A DNA stretch of 25,273 nucleotides from a virus. The position numbers were made by a program, and so were the translations under genes. Below the pieces are notes generated by a model. The model made no database searches. It was not told the origin of the DNA and saw only the letters and a program-made list of their open reading frames with translations. The stretch lies in IMG/VR virus record IMGVR_UViG_3300005935_000121, positions 1-25,273 of that record; one strand, given 5' to 3'. Positions 9,111 through 15,907 of the stretch are shown piece after piece (within the stretch, counting starts at the first letter, position 1; every line of letters begins with the position of its first letter).

Positions 9111-9289
9111 TGGCTAATAGAGTAATACCAGATGCTAAAAACAAACCCAAAGAACATCTAAGTTACGACTTAGTTGGTCTGACAGATGACGATAACAACG
9201 AACTAACGCTAAAAGAGGGTAGGGTTCCCACAAGCGGGGCTGCTGGATGTGGAGTAGAGATTAGACCTAATCTGGTAACATTGACATGA
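9110..9289 (+). CDS. Small coupled protein of 59 residues
   Basis: A short gene opened by the TAATG overlap at 9108-9112 and closed by a TGA at 9287-9289. The protein begins MANRVIPDAKNKPKEHLSYD and is hydrophilic, with DDDNNE near residue 26 and a Gly/Cys-containing end. The stop-start couplings and phage-like codon use make it a likely real gene, although short. No family recognised. Confidence 0.5.
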   Translation: MANRVIPDAKNKPKEHLSYDLVGLTDDDNNELTLKEGRVPTSGAAGCGVEIRPNLVTLT

Positions 9290-9303
9290 TAAGGACACTC
9301 AAC

Positions 9304-9648
9304 ATGAATATCATAAGGACCAATTGGGGAAAGATATCCGCAGTTGTCGCACTCATAGGGCTATTAATCATAGGTGGAGGATTCATTTCCAATACTAGTG
9401 CTAGAGCCACCAAAGTAGAAGTAATTGTAGAAAGTATACAAACAGAATTACCTAAAAAGATGGATGCAGATATATGTGAATTGCAGTTTAAGCAGTTCGC
9501 AAAACAGTTTGCCGTATCTAATAAGAACCTAGCAGAGGTTAAAAAGATGGTAACAGATATCCATGAAGATCTTTACCTCCTAAGAGACTTTAAAGCACAA
9601 CAATCCTCCCTTAAACAAGCCATTACAAGTAATAATGGACCAATATAA
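9304..9648 (+). CDS. Single-TM, coiled-coil membrane protein, possible lysis accessory protein
   Basis: About 114 residues from the chosen ATG, which has AAGGA eight bases upstream (9291-9295). An in-frame ATG at 9286, overlapping the previous stop, would add six residues but lacks its own ribosome site. Near the N-terminus one strong membrane helix (ISAVVALIGLLIIGGGF) follows a short basic head, then a long charged helical region (about residues 40-105, with heptad-like L/V/I spacing) suggests a coiled coil. This topology is seen in inner-membrane spanins and some holin-associated proteins. The gene is last in the tail operon and converges on the endolysin, which supports a lysis role. That role is inferred; a tail-anchored structural role is not excluded. 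Confidence 0.5.
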   Translation: MNIIRTNWGKISAVVALIGLLIIGGGFISNTSARATKVEVIVESIQTELPKKMDADICELQFKQFAKQFAVSNKNLAEVKKMVTDIHEDLYLLRDFKAQQSSLKQAITSNNGPI

Positions 9649-9652
9649 AAGA

Positions 9653-9681
9653 AAAGCACCTTGGAAATTCCTTGGTGCTTT
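9653..9681. terminator. Bidirectional intrinsic terminator
   Basis: An inverted repeat AAAGCACC (9653-9660) / GGTGCTTT (9674-9681), with an inner GG/CC pair, sits between two convergent genes ending at 9648 (+) and 9688 (-). A-rich and T-rich flanks make a U-rich tail possible in both directions. It should end both the tail operon and the long leftward operon. Confidence 0.8.
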
Positions 9682-9687
9682 CTTAGT

Positions 9688-10083
9688 TTAAAGGTTGCTA
9701 TCTTGAACGTGCGGTAAATCTCTTCTCTTCCATTTACCTCCCCAAGTTAATCCAAATCTCTCATATATCACTCCTAGCTTATTGAAAAGGTCTACCCTAT
9801 TCCAGTCTATGATCCACCTGCCATCTTTCATAACCTGTGGAGCAACATCTGCTGCCTTCCTTGAAGTGTGGTTAGAACTCCTTGTCCATGTGACTTTTCT
9901 TTCCCCAGGAATACCTCTCCTACCCTTAGAATATAAGAAGTCTTGACGTTCTTGCGAGCGGAAGGTTTCATAAACAAGAGGGTTTAATCCCTCTTTATGG
10001 GCTTCATCAAGTGCTAATACTAGTTTCGAGCAGAATGACGATTCTAATTCGTTCAGATCTCTTATTTGCTTTGGTTCTTGCAT
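9688..10083 (-). CDS. Endolysin, M15-type zinc peptidase (L-Ala-D-Glu/D-Ala-D-Ala peptidase family)
   Basis: A 131-residue protein, close in length to T5-type endolysin. It would cut peptide bonds in peptidoglycan stems at the end of infection. Visible hallmarks: LVYETFRSQERQ (about residues 37-46), the zinc motif SSNHTSRKAADV with His72 and Asp79, and the C-terminal FGLTWGGKW...DLPHVQ with the third ligand His125 and nearby Asp122. All expected ligands are present, so the enzyme should be active. No signal peptide or cell-wall binding domain is present, so it needs a holin-type route to the wall. It is the last gene of the leftward operon, ending against the bidirectional terminator. The ribosome site (AAGGGA) lies rather far, 12 bases, from the start. 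Confidence 0.88.
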   Translation of the reverse strand: MQEPKQIRDLNELESSFCSKLVLALDEAHKEGLNPLVYETFRSQERQDFLYSKGRRGIPGERKVTWTRSSNHTSRKAADVAPQVMKDGRWIIDWNRVDLFNKLGVIYERFGLTWGGKWKRRDLPHVQDSNL

Positions 10084-10109
10084 AATTTAACATTATCCCT
10101 TCTTGCCAT

Positions 10110-10274
10110 TTATCCATTCGTTCCTTTGTTTCCAGTGCTCTTTTTATTTCCTCGTCCGTGAACTTGGGTTTCCTTAGCCTTTTTATTAGTTTGGTTAAAA
10201 ATATAATCCCATCCTTTCCTATATCTTGTATTTCCTATACGCTGATTACTTTTACTCTTATCGCCATGTGCCAT
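10110..10274 (-). CDS. Small basic protein of 54 residues
   Basis: A short frame between the phosphoesterase and endolysin genes; its ATG lies just after the upstream stop (TAATAATG). The protein begins MAHGDKSKSNQRIGNTRYRK and continues GWDYIFNQTNKK, then turns into a Lys/Gly/Asn-rich tail. A GDxxR start with YxxxxDxIF resembles small phage proteins of unknown function that lie near terminase genes. A second frame of the same strand also looks protein-like in the 3' part (see findings), so the gene may be frameshifted or its 3' half may be eroded. Confidence 0.4.
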   Translation of the reverse strand: MAHGDKSKSNQRIGNTRYRKGWDYIFNQTNKKAKETQVHGRGNKKSTGNKGTNG

Positions 10275-10276
10275 TA

Positions 10277-11299
10277 TTACTTCCTTAGACCGTTAATATA
10301 TCTTACCGCGAATACAGGATTCCAGAAAGGAATCATTTCTTTTCTATGTGGATCTAATACTACTGTAGGAATACCAATTTCTCCTAGTGGGAAGTATTGT
10401 TTAGTAAATGTATCATCCCTCTTATGAGATCCTGTCTTTACAAATAACACTTCTCTACCATATCTTACCTCTTGTGCAACTCCAGGTGAGTGAGTATGTG
10501 CTGATACAACGATATCAGAGTTAGGATATTGCATTTTGTGGAGAGCTTGAGTTCCGTGGTGAATGTTCAACATGCTGTTAAAGCGTGATTTGTGAGTTCC
10601 TACGATGCTGTATTCTACCTCACCTACTGTTAGATGTAGTTCTCCAATACCATTAAAATAAGGAATGCCAGTTCTGCCGAATTGATCCTCAACCAAGGAC
10701 TGACCCATAAGCTTATTATCTCTATCTTGATCATGATTCCCCCACCATCCAGCAACTATTTTCTTATTCTCGGAAAGCTCTTGTAGAATCTTACCTAGTA
10801 CTTTACCTTGCATCTTAGGGCTAATGGCTTGGCTAAGAACTGCCGCCAAAGAAAAAAAGCTCTTGCTATCTTCAATAAGATCTCCCACAGAAGCCATATA
10901 AAGGTTAGGTGTTTCTAGGATATAGTTGATGTGAGCTAACCACGCTTCATAGTTGGTAGCTAAAGAACCTAAATGCCAATCACTAGTAAAGCATAAAGCA
11001 ATAGGTTTATCAGTTTCAATAACGGTATGTAGTTCTGTTTGAGATGTGGAAGCTACAGCGTTGATATCCTTAACGTCTTTCATGACTTGGAGGGCTTTCC
11101 TCCAATCGAAGTCTTTATCGGTATTCATGTCTAGATGCTCAAATCCAGCATGAGAAATCTTCTGTTCTTGTTGGTGAGTATCAGGATCTACTCCTTTATT
11201 TCTTAGCGGCATACAACTCTTACAGGCAGGAATAAGTTCTTTGTTGTCTGGTACGCTGCATTTGGCTGAACAATAACTGCATTCGGTGTAAAGTGGCAT
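10277..11299 (-). CDS. Calcineurin-like metallophosphoesterase with N-terminal zinc-ribbon-like motif
   Basis: A 340-residue protein. Its catalytic domain begins near residue 98 and shows the full dimetal motif set: SDWHLG (Asp107, His109), VGDLIED (Asp140), WWGNHDQ (Asn188, His189) and SAHTHSPG (His268, His270), with an extra GTHKSR near residue 234. These proteins cleave phosphomono- or diesters; phage versions may act as DNA/RNA phosphatases or nucleases. Residues 7-29 carry Cys7, Cys10, Cys14, Cys26 and Cys29, compatible with a small zinc-binding module. Such phosphoesterases often lie near phage terminase genes, as here. The substrate cannot be deduced. It is not an Mre11/SbcD with its partner, since no SbcC-like gene is adjacent. 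Confidence 0.82.
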   Translation of the reverse strand: MPLYTECSYCSAKCSVPDNKELIPACKSCMPLRNKGVDPDTHQQEQKISHAGFEHLDMNTDKDFDWRKALQVMKDVKDINAVASTSQTELHTVIETDKPIALCFTSDWHLGSLATNYEAWLAHINYILETPNLYMASVGDLIEDSKSFFSLAAVLSQAISPKMQGKVLGKILQELSENKKIVAGWWGNHDQDRDNKLMGQSLVEDQFGRTGIPYFNGIGELHLTVGEVEYSIVGTHKSRFNSMLNIHHGTQALHKMQYPNSDIVVSAHTHSPGVAQEVRYGREVLFVKTGSHKRDDTFTKQYFPLGEIGIPTVVLDPHRKEMIPFWNPVFAVRYINGLRK

Positions 11300-11302
11300 A
11301 AT

Positions 11303-11599
11303 CTAAAGCTCCTTCAGTATTTCTTCAATTGATAAGTGGCATCCGTTAATATTTGATACCAGATAACGTAATTTATTGATAGTCTCGTTCCCACGATCTG
11401 TTTTGGTTAAGAATTCTATTACTTTCTTAAAGTAGTATTCTGATATTTCTTTCTTTTCTTCGTTTTTTAAGGTTCTTAATTGGAAAGGAACTTTATAATA
11501 ACCTTCTCTTATCACTAGTAGCTCCTTAAATATCTCCATGACTTCATCTATATACATGTAGCCTGTGTCGTCCTGATCTAATTGGGCTGGAATATTCAT
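11303..11599 (-). CDS. Small helical protein of unknown function
   Basis: A 98-residue protein, acidic at the N-terminus and rich in Lys/Glu helices afterwards (YYKVPFQLRTLKNEEKKEISEYYFKKVIEFL). Its start overlaps the HNH-1 stop (TAATG), and it ends three bases before the phosphoesterase start, whose ribosome site GAAGGAG lies inside its 3' end. No motif recognised. Its place between a homing endonuclease and a nuclease-like phosphoesterase carries no firm functional meaning. Confidence 0.55.
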   Translation of the reverse strand: MNIPAQLDQDDTGYMYIDEVMEIFKELLVIREGYYKVPFQLRTLKNEEKKEISEYYFKKVIEFLTKTDRGNETINKLRYLVSNINGCHLSIEEILKEL

Positions 11600-12144
11600 T
11601 ATACCACTTCTTTTCTTTTGAATAAGGTAATTTTATCTAACCATTTAATAAACTCTTCGTAAGGCTGATCCCTTTTACTAAAATTACACTTCTCACAGCA
11701 AGGAACGACATTATCGATATCATATCCTCTGTCAGAGTCGATGCGGTCTATTCCGTTGTAGGTATAATCTCCATTATTATGTCTGCTCTTTTGTATTGTG
11801 GAAGGTTTAGAACCACAGTAATGACAGTTCTGTTGGGTTAGGGTTTTGAATTGTCCCTCTGTTAGTGACCATTCTATATCTCTTTTTAAAGCATTATATT
11901 TATAGTAAGATAAAGCCCTATTGAAAGACGCCTCACCTTCAGGAAGCGTTCTAATTTCTAAAGCTAAACACCCACAGGATTTTGTATAGCCTAAAACTAG
12001 ATTACCTCTTCTTGTCACTAGATCTTTCCCGCAATCGCATTTACATAACCACCTAACACCACCATGCGTATCGTTTTCGGCTCTTTTTACTACTACTAGT
12101 CTGCCAAAACGCTGAGCTGTTAAATCTCTAATCTTCTGTCCCAT
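11599..12144 (-). CDS. Free-standing HNH homing endonuclease, copy 1
   Basis: A 181-residue protein. The N-terminal part is a small zinc-binding DNA-recognition module: LTAQRFGRLVVV then WLCKCDCG (Cys34/36/38) and KSCGC (Cys57/59). The linker LPEGEASFN leads to the HNH domain: CHYCG (Cys107/110), NGIDRIDSDRGYDIDN (residues about 130-145) and PCCEKCN (Cys149/150, Cys153, Asn154). Such enzymes nick or cut DNA at phage conserved genes to spread themselves. The gene lies directly behind an intact terminase gene and has its own promoter, so it is a free-standing, not intron-borne, mobile gene. An AAGGAG site seven bases before the ATG supports the start. Confidence 0.9.
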   Translation of the reverse strand: MGQKIRDLTAQRFGRLVVVKRAENDTHGGVRWLCKCDCGKDLVTRRGNLVLGYTKSCGCLALEIRTLPEGEASFNRALSYYKYNALKRDIEWSLTEGQFKTLTQQNCHYCGSKPSTIQKSRHNNGDYTYNGIDRIDSDRGYDIDNVVPCCEKCNFSKRDQPYEEFIKWLDKITLFKRKEVV

Positions 12145-12166
12145 AATATTCTCCTTGTTATTTCTA

Positions 12167-12183
12167 ATAGGTTGACCACCTAT
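12167..12183 (-). promoter_or_regulatory. Hairpin at the predicted 5' end of the HNH-1 transcript
   Basis: An inverted repeat ATAGGT/ACCTAT with a five-base loop begins at the expected start point (about 12182) of the promoter at 12189-12217. It would give the RNA a structured 5' end. Purely sequence-based. Confidence 0.45.
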
Positions 12184-12188
12184 ATATA

Positions 12189-12217
12189 AGTATAACAGTT
12201 ATGAGATAACTTGTTAA
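12189..12217 (-). promoter_or_regulatory. Sigma-70-type promoter for HNH-1
   Basis: On the minus strand TTAACA (-35, 12212-12217) and TATACT (-10, 12189-12194) are spaced by 17 bases. The spacer contains a perfect inverted repeat AGTTAT-N3-ATAACT (12197-12211), a possible operator. The site lies in the 85-base gap between the terminase stop and the HNH-1 start. Confidence 0.6.
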
Positions 12218-12229
12218 GTGTTTTAACTA

Positions 12230-13753
12230 TTAGTACCACGCCTTCGCTACGAAGGTACGCTTCAAAAGTAACGAAACTGCCATTTCCACGGAATCTAATC
12301 TATGTGCCTTAGAACTGTCATCTGTGAAACCTAACATTTCTCTTACGAAATCATCATGTTCACCTTTAAGGACATAAAAGTTTCCTGCGGCCATCGGAGG
12401 GATCATGTTTAATGTGACTCTTGTTACTTTCCCATCTTTTCTTGGTACTCTAACTAGCTTAGTTTTGTTTATTAGACCATTCTGACGGAACTTCTTATCT
12501 ATTAGCTGATACAATGCACGTTGGAAACCAACATCTTCAATACCTAGCTGTCTAGGAATATAGCGTCTAGCTTCTTTTTCGATCTCTTCGATCTGTTTGT
12601 GGATATCTAGCCTAGCTTCTCGTAATCCAGGAAGAAGGAATAGTTGATTGGTCTTTTTATGAAGACCAACAGTACAGAATGCACTGGGATCAGCAGTTTC
12701 TTTATCTGAAATAGCTTGGTCTGTTCCTGTGACTTTAATGAGGTCTTCGATTTCTATAGGTTCTTTTACTCCTTCTGGAAGAACCATTGTCTTATTCTCC
12801 ACAAGAGTATAATATTTAATGTATTCGGGCTTAATAATCATTCCTCTCATGGCTTCTGCATCATTTTGATACTGTGCCGCAAAAATAATAGGACCATCCA
12901 TCTCTCTCTGAGCAATAAGGTCTAGCTTTTCTCCTTTTTTAGCTTCATCTAGGTCTGTTGTGAATCTAGCAGGCCATAAAACTTTGCCTTTTTCTTCATC
13001 TATGATAGCTCTGCAAGTATTAGGGTTGGTGACGTACTCTTGTCTTTTATATTTTTTAAGCAGATGAGTACCATAATAATCCTCATAATGATATCTAGTA
13101 CCTAACCAATGTCTAAAACCACCCGGATCTAGAGTAGGATTAAGGTTAGCCCCAACCCATTCTACGGTGTCTTGCCTGATATTGGTAGTTCTAGTATTTG
13201 AGAAGTCAAGCATATCGTCAATGATATGTTCGTCAACGTGTAAGGAAACCAACGGTCCCATTACTCCAGAAGCTATAACACTTGGTTCTTTAATGCTTTT
13301 AGTTCTGGTAGCTACCGTAAATCTAGAGTTTGTCCATGGAGATCCTACTTGTTTACCCCAATAAGCAATAATCTTCTCATTGGATTCCAGTCTATTTTGA
13401 ATATCAGCGGCAAACACTTGTGCCTGAGTAGCTGTTCTGGATACAATAAGGATTCTAACATTAGGATTAATCAAAAGTCTAGCGATACTATAACCCACGG
13501 TACAAACAGTAGTCTTCGCATGTCCTCTAGGAGCACGAATGAAAGTAGTCTTGTTATCCCATTGAATATTGAACCATTCCTCGTGGAAATCAGCGAACTC
13601 TAGTTCAGGATAAACGATTTCAGTTACAATCTTCCATGGATTAGCAGCATAGTAAGCTCTTTTTTTCGCAGCAATACACGCTAATTCAACATCTACTGGA
13701 TCAGCAGGTTTAGTGTGAACAATCTTCTTTTTTATTGGTAGCTTTATTCCCAT
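12230..13753 (-). CDS. terL: Terminase large subunit
   Basis: A 507-residue protein that packages DNA into the prohead. ATPase part: FHEEWFNIQWDNKTTFIRAPRGHAKTT (Walker A-like, about residues 73-82), RILIVSRTATQAQVFAADIQ strand, and LVSLHVDEHIIDDML (Walker B region, about 169-182). The nuclease part has Asp345 (VTGTDQAIS), Glu406-Asp407 (LGIEDVGFQ) and Asp487 (HRLDSVEMAVSLL), the acidic triad of the RNase H-like fold. Length is normal for the family and no interruption is seen, so the neighbouring HNH gene has not broken it. The start lies two bases after the stop of the small-subunit gene. Confidence 0.93.
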   Translation of the reverse strand: MGIKLPIKKKIVHTKPADPVDVELACIAAKKRAYYAANPWKIVTEIVYPELEFADFHEEWFNIQWDNKTTFIRAPRGHAKTTVCTVGYSIARLLINPNVRILIVSRTATQAQVFAADIQNRLESNEKIIAYWGKQVGSPWTNSRFTVATRTKSIKEPSVIASGVMGPLVSLHVDEHIIDDMLDFSNTRTTNIRQDTVEWVGANLNPTLDPGGFRHWLGTRYHYEDYYGTHLLKKYKRQEYVTNPNTCRAIIDEEKGKVLWPARFTTDLDEAKKGEKLDLIAQREMDGPIIFAAQYQNDAEAMRGMIIKPEYIKYYTLVENKTMVLPEGVKEPIEIEDLIKVTGTDQAISDKETADPSAFCTVGLHKKTNQLFLLPGLREARLDIHKQIEEIEKEARRYIPRQLGIEDVGFQRALYQLIDKKFRQNGLINKTKLVRVPRKDGKVTRVTLNMIPPMAAGNFYVLKGEHDDFVREMLGFTDDSSKAHRLDSVEMAVSLLLKRTFVAKAWY

Positions 13754-13754
13754 T

Positions 13755-14273
13755 TTATTGACTCATATTATCTAGGGCTGTAAGAGCAGACTCTACTTCA
13801 TCATCTGTCATCTCTGGATGTACCTGAACGATCTTAATACGATTCTCTTCTCTTACTTGTTGTGGTGTTGAGACTAAGATATCCATCTGAGTTGGCTGAT
13901 CTAGTCCTAATAATTTAGCTCTACGTTCCATGATCTTAACTACTTTATCAATAGCACCAAGATCCTTACTTTCTATTACAGCTTCCATGGCAACATCTAG
14001 AAGGAGATCTAATCTACCAAGTTCAAGGCTTCTTACCTCATGAGCCTTTTCAGTTATCTCATTCTGGATATATTCAAGTGATCTAATAACACACTTCCTA
14101 GCACCAGATAGACTCATTTTCATTATATCAGCTATTTGTTGATAGTTTTTACCAGCACTTCTAAGCTCAAGAGCCTGACGCTCTCGAAACTTAGCTGTTG
14201 CTAGGGTCTTAGGGGCAGAGCTAGGTGGTCCTCCTTTCCCTTTTTTGTTTTTTTTGAGAGGTGATATAGTCAT
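13755..14273 (-). CDS. terS: Terminase small subunit (putative)
   Basis: A 172-residue protein. A basic N-terminus (PLKKNKKGKGG) is followed by a helix-turn-helix around residues 35-65 (RQALELRSAGKNYQQIADIMKMSLSGARKCVIRSL), then a long helical region (ITEKAHEVRSLELGRLDLLLDVAMEAVIESKDLGAIDKVVKIMERRAKLLGLD) with oligomerisation character. The phrase RRAKLLGLD is common in small terminase subunits. It sits directly before TerL. It should recognise the packaging site and load TerL. The start is in a TAATG overlap with the upstream gene. Confidence 0.82.
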   Translation of the reverse strand: MTISPLKKNKKGKGGPPSSAPKTLATAKFRERQALELRSAGKNYQQIADIMKMSLSGARKCVIRSLEYIQNEITEKAHEVRSLELGRLDLLLDVAMEAVIESKDLGAIDKVVKIMERRAKLLGLDQPTQMDILVSTPQQVREENRIKIVQVHPEMTDDEVESALTALDNMSQ

Positions 14274-14566
14274 TATTTCTTTTCTCTATTTAAAGCTAAT
14301 TTAAGCTGAGTTACATCTTCATTCAACAATACTTGAGCATCATGTAGTGCAACACGGTTACAGAACTCATCTCTTTGATCTGTGATTCTACTAATAATCT
14401 CTTGTCCCTTATCAGAAGCAGCAAAACTCATAAGATCATTAAATATGGTAGATGCAATGCTCATGAAAAGTAGTGGATCTTCTAAATAACGTTGGTCTTG
14501 ATCTATTTCTGCTGTTTCTTTTACGAATAATTCAAATTTACGGGTATCAATGCTCAGTTTTTCCAT
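14273..14566 (-). CDS. Small helical protein upstream of terminase
   Basis: A 97-residue acidic, mostly helical protein (SIASTIFNDLMSFAASDKGQEIISRITDQRDEFCNRVALHDAQVLLNE). No known motif. An exact copy of a 16-base ribosome-site/start block precedes the ATG (GGAGAATAACTA before ATG), shared with two other genes of this operon. It is coupled to TerS by a TAATG overlap. An accessory role in packaging is possible only by position. Confidence 0.6.
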   Translation of the reverse strand: MEKLSIDTRKFELFVKETAEIDQDQRYLEDPLLFMSIASTIFNDLMSFAASDKGQEIISRITDQRDEFCNRVALHDAQVLLNEDVTQLKLALNREKK

Positions 14567-14607
14567 TAGTTATTCTCCTTATTTACGATTGGAATACCAT
14601 TATTTTC

Positions 14608-14769
14608 CTATTTCCATACTGCTACTGTACTGCCACAGTGCTTACATTTAGATGCACCATACTTAATAATACCTAAACATGCATCACATCTACGGTATTT
14701 AATAAGTTTTCCAATCCACCAACTTATTTTCAATCTTATTCCACTTCTATCTGTTATTAGTTTTCTCAT
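14608..14769 (-). CDS. Small zinc-ribbon protein of 53 residues
   Basis: A short gene whose ATG overlaps the stop of the capsid-like gene (TAATG) and which ends at a TAG at 14608-14610. The protein begins MRKLITDRSGIRLKISWWIG and has a CDAC...CKHCG pair (Cys28, Cys31, Cys42, Cys45), the layout of a rubredoxin/zinc-ribbon knuckle pair with ten residues between the two. A good ribosome site (AAGGAG) lies nine bases upstream, inside the preceding gene. Probably a nucleic-acid- or protein-binding zinc ribbon; the function is unknown. Confidence 0.6.
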   Translation of the reverse strand: MRKLITDRSGIRLKISWWIGKLIKYRRCDACLGIIKYGASKCKHCGSTVAVWK

Positions 14770-15224
14770 TAGTTATTCTCCTTGCTTATAAGTTGTACGC
14801 CATAATCGTTATCAATAACACTAACATCTTTCTTATTGGTTTCTACTACTAAGAATAGAGCACCACGTCCAGGTTTAAGGGAATCTGATTTATATATATG
14901 AATCATACCTAAACGACCTATGTAATCCTCATTTTCAGTATAATCCATATTTTGAGTACGCCATGTATCTTCAATTCTAACTTCACCACCAAAGTGTTGT
15001 GCTCCATCACGCATGTCACTTTTTAATTCCACTACTTGCTTGGGGTGCAAAACTGCCCTTAGATCATTTTTTATACCCCAACATAAGTCTTCTTTTTCCT
15101 CTAAGATATAAAGAGCGCTATCTAAAACATCCATTGTTAGTTCGTCATTGGTTATTACCACTGAATGAAACTTGTTAAATAGGTCGCCGATATTATCGAA
15201 CTCTTTTACATTAAATTTACTCAT
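14769..15224 (-). CDS. Short major-capsid-protein-like paralogue (C-terminal half only)
   Basis: A 151-residue protein that lines up with the C-terminal half of the major capsid protein encoded at 18115-18975. Matching stretches (this protein / capsid protein): IGDLFNKF / LTGLFAGL; ELTMDVLDSALYILEEKED (28-46) / DFTDDNFDEARYVLEAQDA (144-162); VLHPKQVVELKSDMRDG (58-74) / VLHPRQTSDLRKSWRDG (171-187); EDYIGRLGMIHIYKSD / GEYMGVSVFQSSKC; RGALFLV / VGAMFIQ; and a DNDYGVQLISKE / DDNSGVPIITDA end. It lacks the capsid N-terminal arm and about the first 120 residues, so it cannot form a normal capsomer. It is intact, with a strong ribosome site. Capsid accessory, assembly modulator or exclusion factor are all possible (inference). 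Confidence 0.7.
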   Translation of the reverse strand: MSKFNVKEFDNIGDLFNKFHSVVITNDELTMDVLDSALYILEEKEDLCWGIKNDLRAVLHPKQVVELKSDMRDGAQHFGGEVRIEDTWRTQNMDYTENEDYIGRLGMIHIYKSDSLKPGRGALFLVVETNKKDVSVIDNDYGVQLISKENN

Positions 15225-15324
15225 TAGTTATTCTCCTATTTCCATTAATATTGTTTATATAGGATTTAAATTCATTATAGGTCATATTATTTTTACCTCT
15301 ATTGCAAACTTTGCAGCAAAGAAG
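15217..15324 (-). pseudogene. Out-of-frame C-terminal remnant of another HNH endonuclease
   Basis: Overlapping the last codons of HNH-2 in another frame, and continuing behind its stop, the minus strand encodes LLCCKVCNRGKNN followed by MTYNEFKSYINNIN. This matches the end of the HNH family here (HNH-3: VPCCKHCN..., SYEEFLSWINKIY; HNH-1: VPCCEKCN..., PYEEFIKWLDKI). An in-frame TAG stands just upstream at 15325-15327 and no start codon precedes the zinc motif. HNH-2 already has its own PCCIKCN, so this is a second, truncated copy. The MTYNEF part could be translated as a 22-residue peptide but no ribosome site supports it. Confidence 0.6.
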
Positions 15325-15907
15325 CTATTTTAAATAGCATGTCATGGTTAAATCCACCGTTTCTGATCTGGACCATATAGTCTCTTTCCAGGAACTCGGA
15401 TAAGGTCATAGTGTATTTGCGTTTGTTGCATTTAATACAACATGGAATCATGTTATCTACATGATAATAATCAGTATTATCAATACGATCAAGTCCACTA
15501 TAAACATAGTCTCCATTAATATTCGGGACGGTATCTGTTTGACTAGGTTCTTTTCCGCAATATTCACACGGTTGGCTAGATAGTCTTTTAAAGTCTTCTT
15601 TGCTCATGTCAAATTTAATCCCTCTCTTCTTTGCATTTGAGATATATTTGCGATATACATGGTTAAAGGAAGCTTCTCCTACAGGTAGTTTGAATTGTTT
15701 GATTTTCTTGAGGCACCCGCAACTTCTAGTTGTTCCTCTTTGTAAGGAAGATCCTCTAACTATAGTTTCTTTACCGCATTCACACTTACAGTCCCACATT
15801 GCCATTCGGTGCTTGTCCATTCCTGCGAACTCTTTTACTGTTAACATACCAAATTTCATGTTGGTTAAGTCGATTATTCTTGTGCTGATTTCTCTTAAAT
15901 TAGTCAT
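15299..15907 (-). CDS. Free-standing HNH homing endonuclease, copy 2
   Basis: A 202-residue protein with the same architecture as HNH-1: LTNMKFGMLTV, MWDCKCECG (Cys40/42/44), RSCGC (Cys63/65), LPVGEASFN, CEYCG (Cys114/117), NGDYVYSGLDRIDNTDYYHVDN and IPCCIKCN (Cys156/157, Cys160, Asn161). It has a longer, unrelated C-terminus after about residue 170 (RDYMVQIRNGGFNHDMLFKIASLLQSLQ). Its start overlaps the stop of the membrane-protein gene (TAATG), with GGAG inside that gene as ribosome site, so it reuses the local translation signals. It sits directly before the capsid-like short gene, which is unbroken. Copy 2 is more distant from copies 1 and 3 than they are from each other. Confidence 0.9.
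   Translation of the reverse strand: MTNLREISTRIIDLTNMKFGMLTVKEFAGMDKHRMAMWDCKCECGKETIVRGSSLQRGTTRSCGCLKKIKQFKLPVGEASFNHVYRKYISNAKKRGIKFDMSKEDFKRLSSQPCEYCGKEPSQTDTVPNINGDYVYSGLDRIDNTDYYHVDNMIPCCIKCNKRKYTMTLSEFLERDYMVQIRNGGFNHDMLFKIASLLQSLQ

Noticed and set aside
10158-10427. An 89-codon plus-strand frame rich in hydrophobic residues
   Set aside because: It is opposite the phosphoesterase gene, whose motifs are intact; hydrophobic content is usual for antisense of Lys-rich AT-rich genes.
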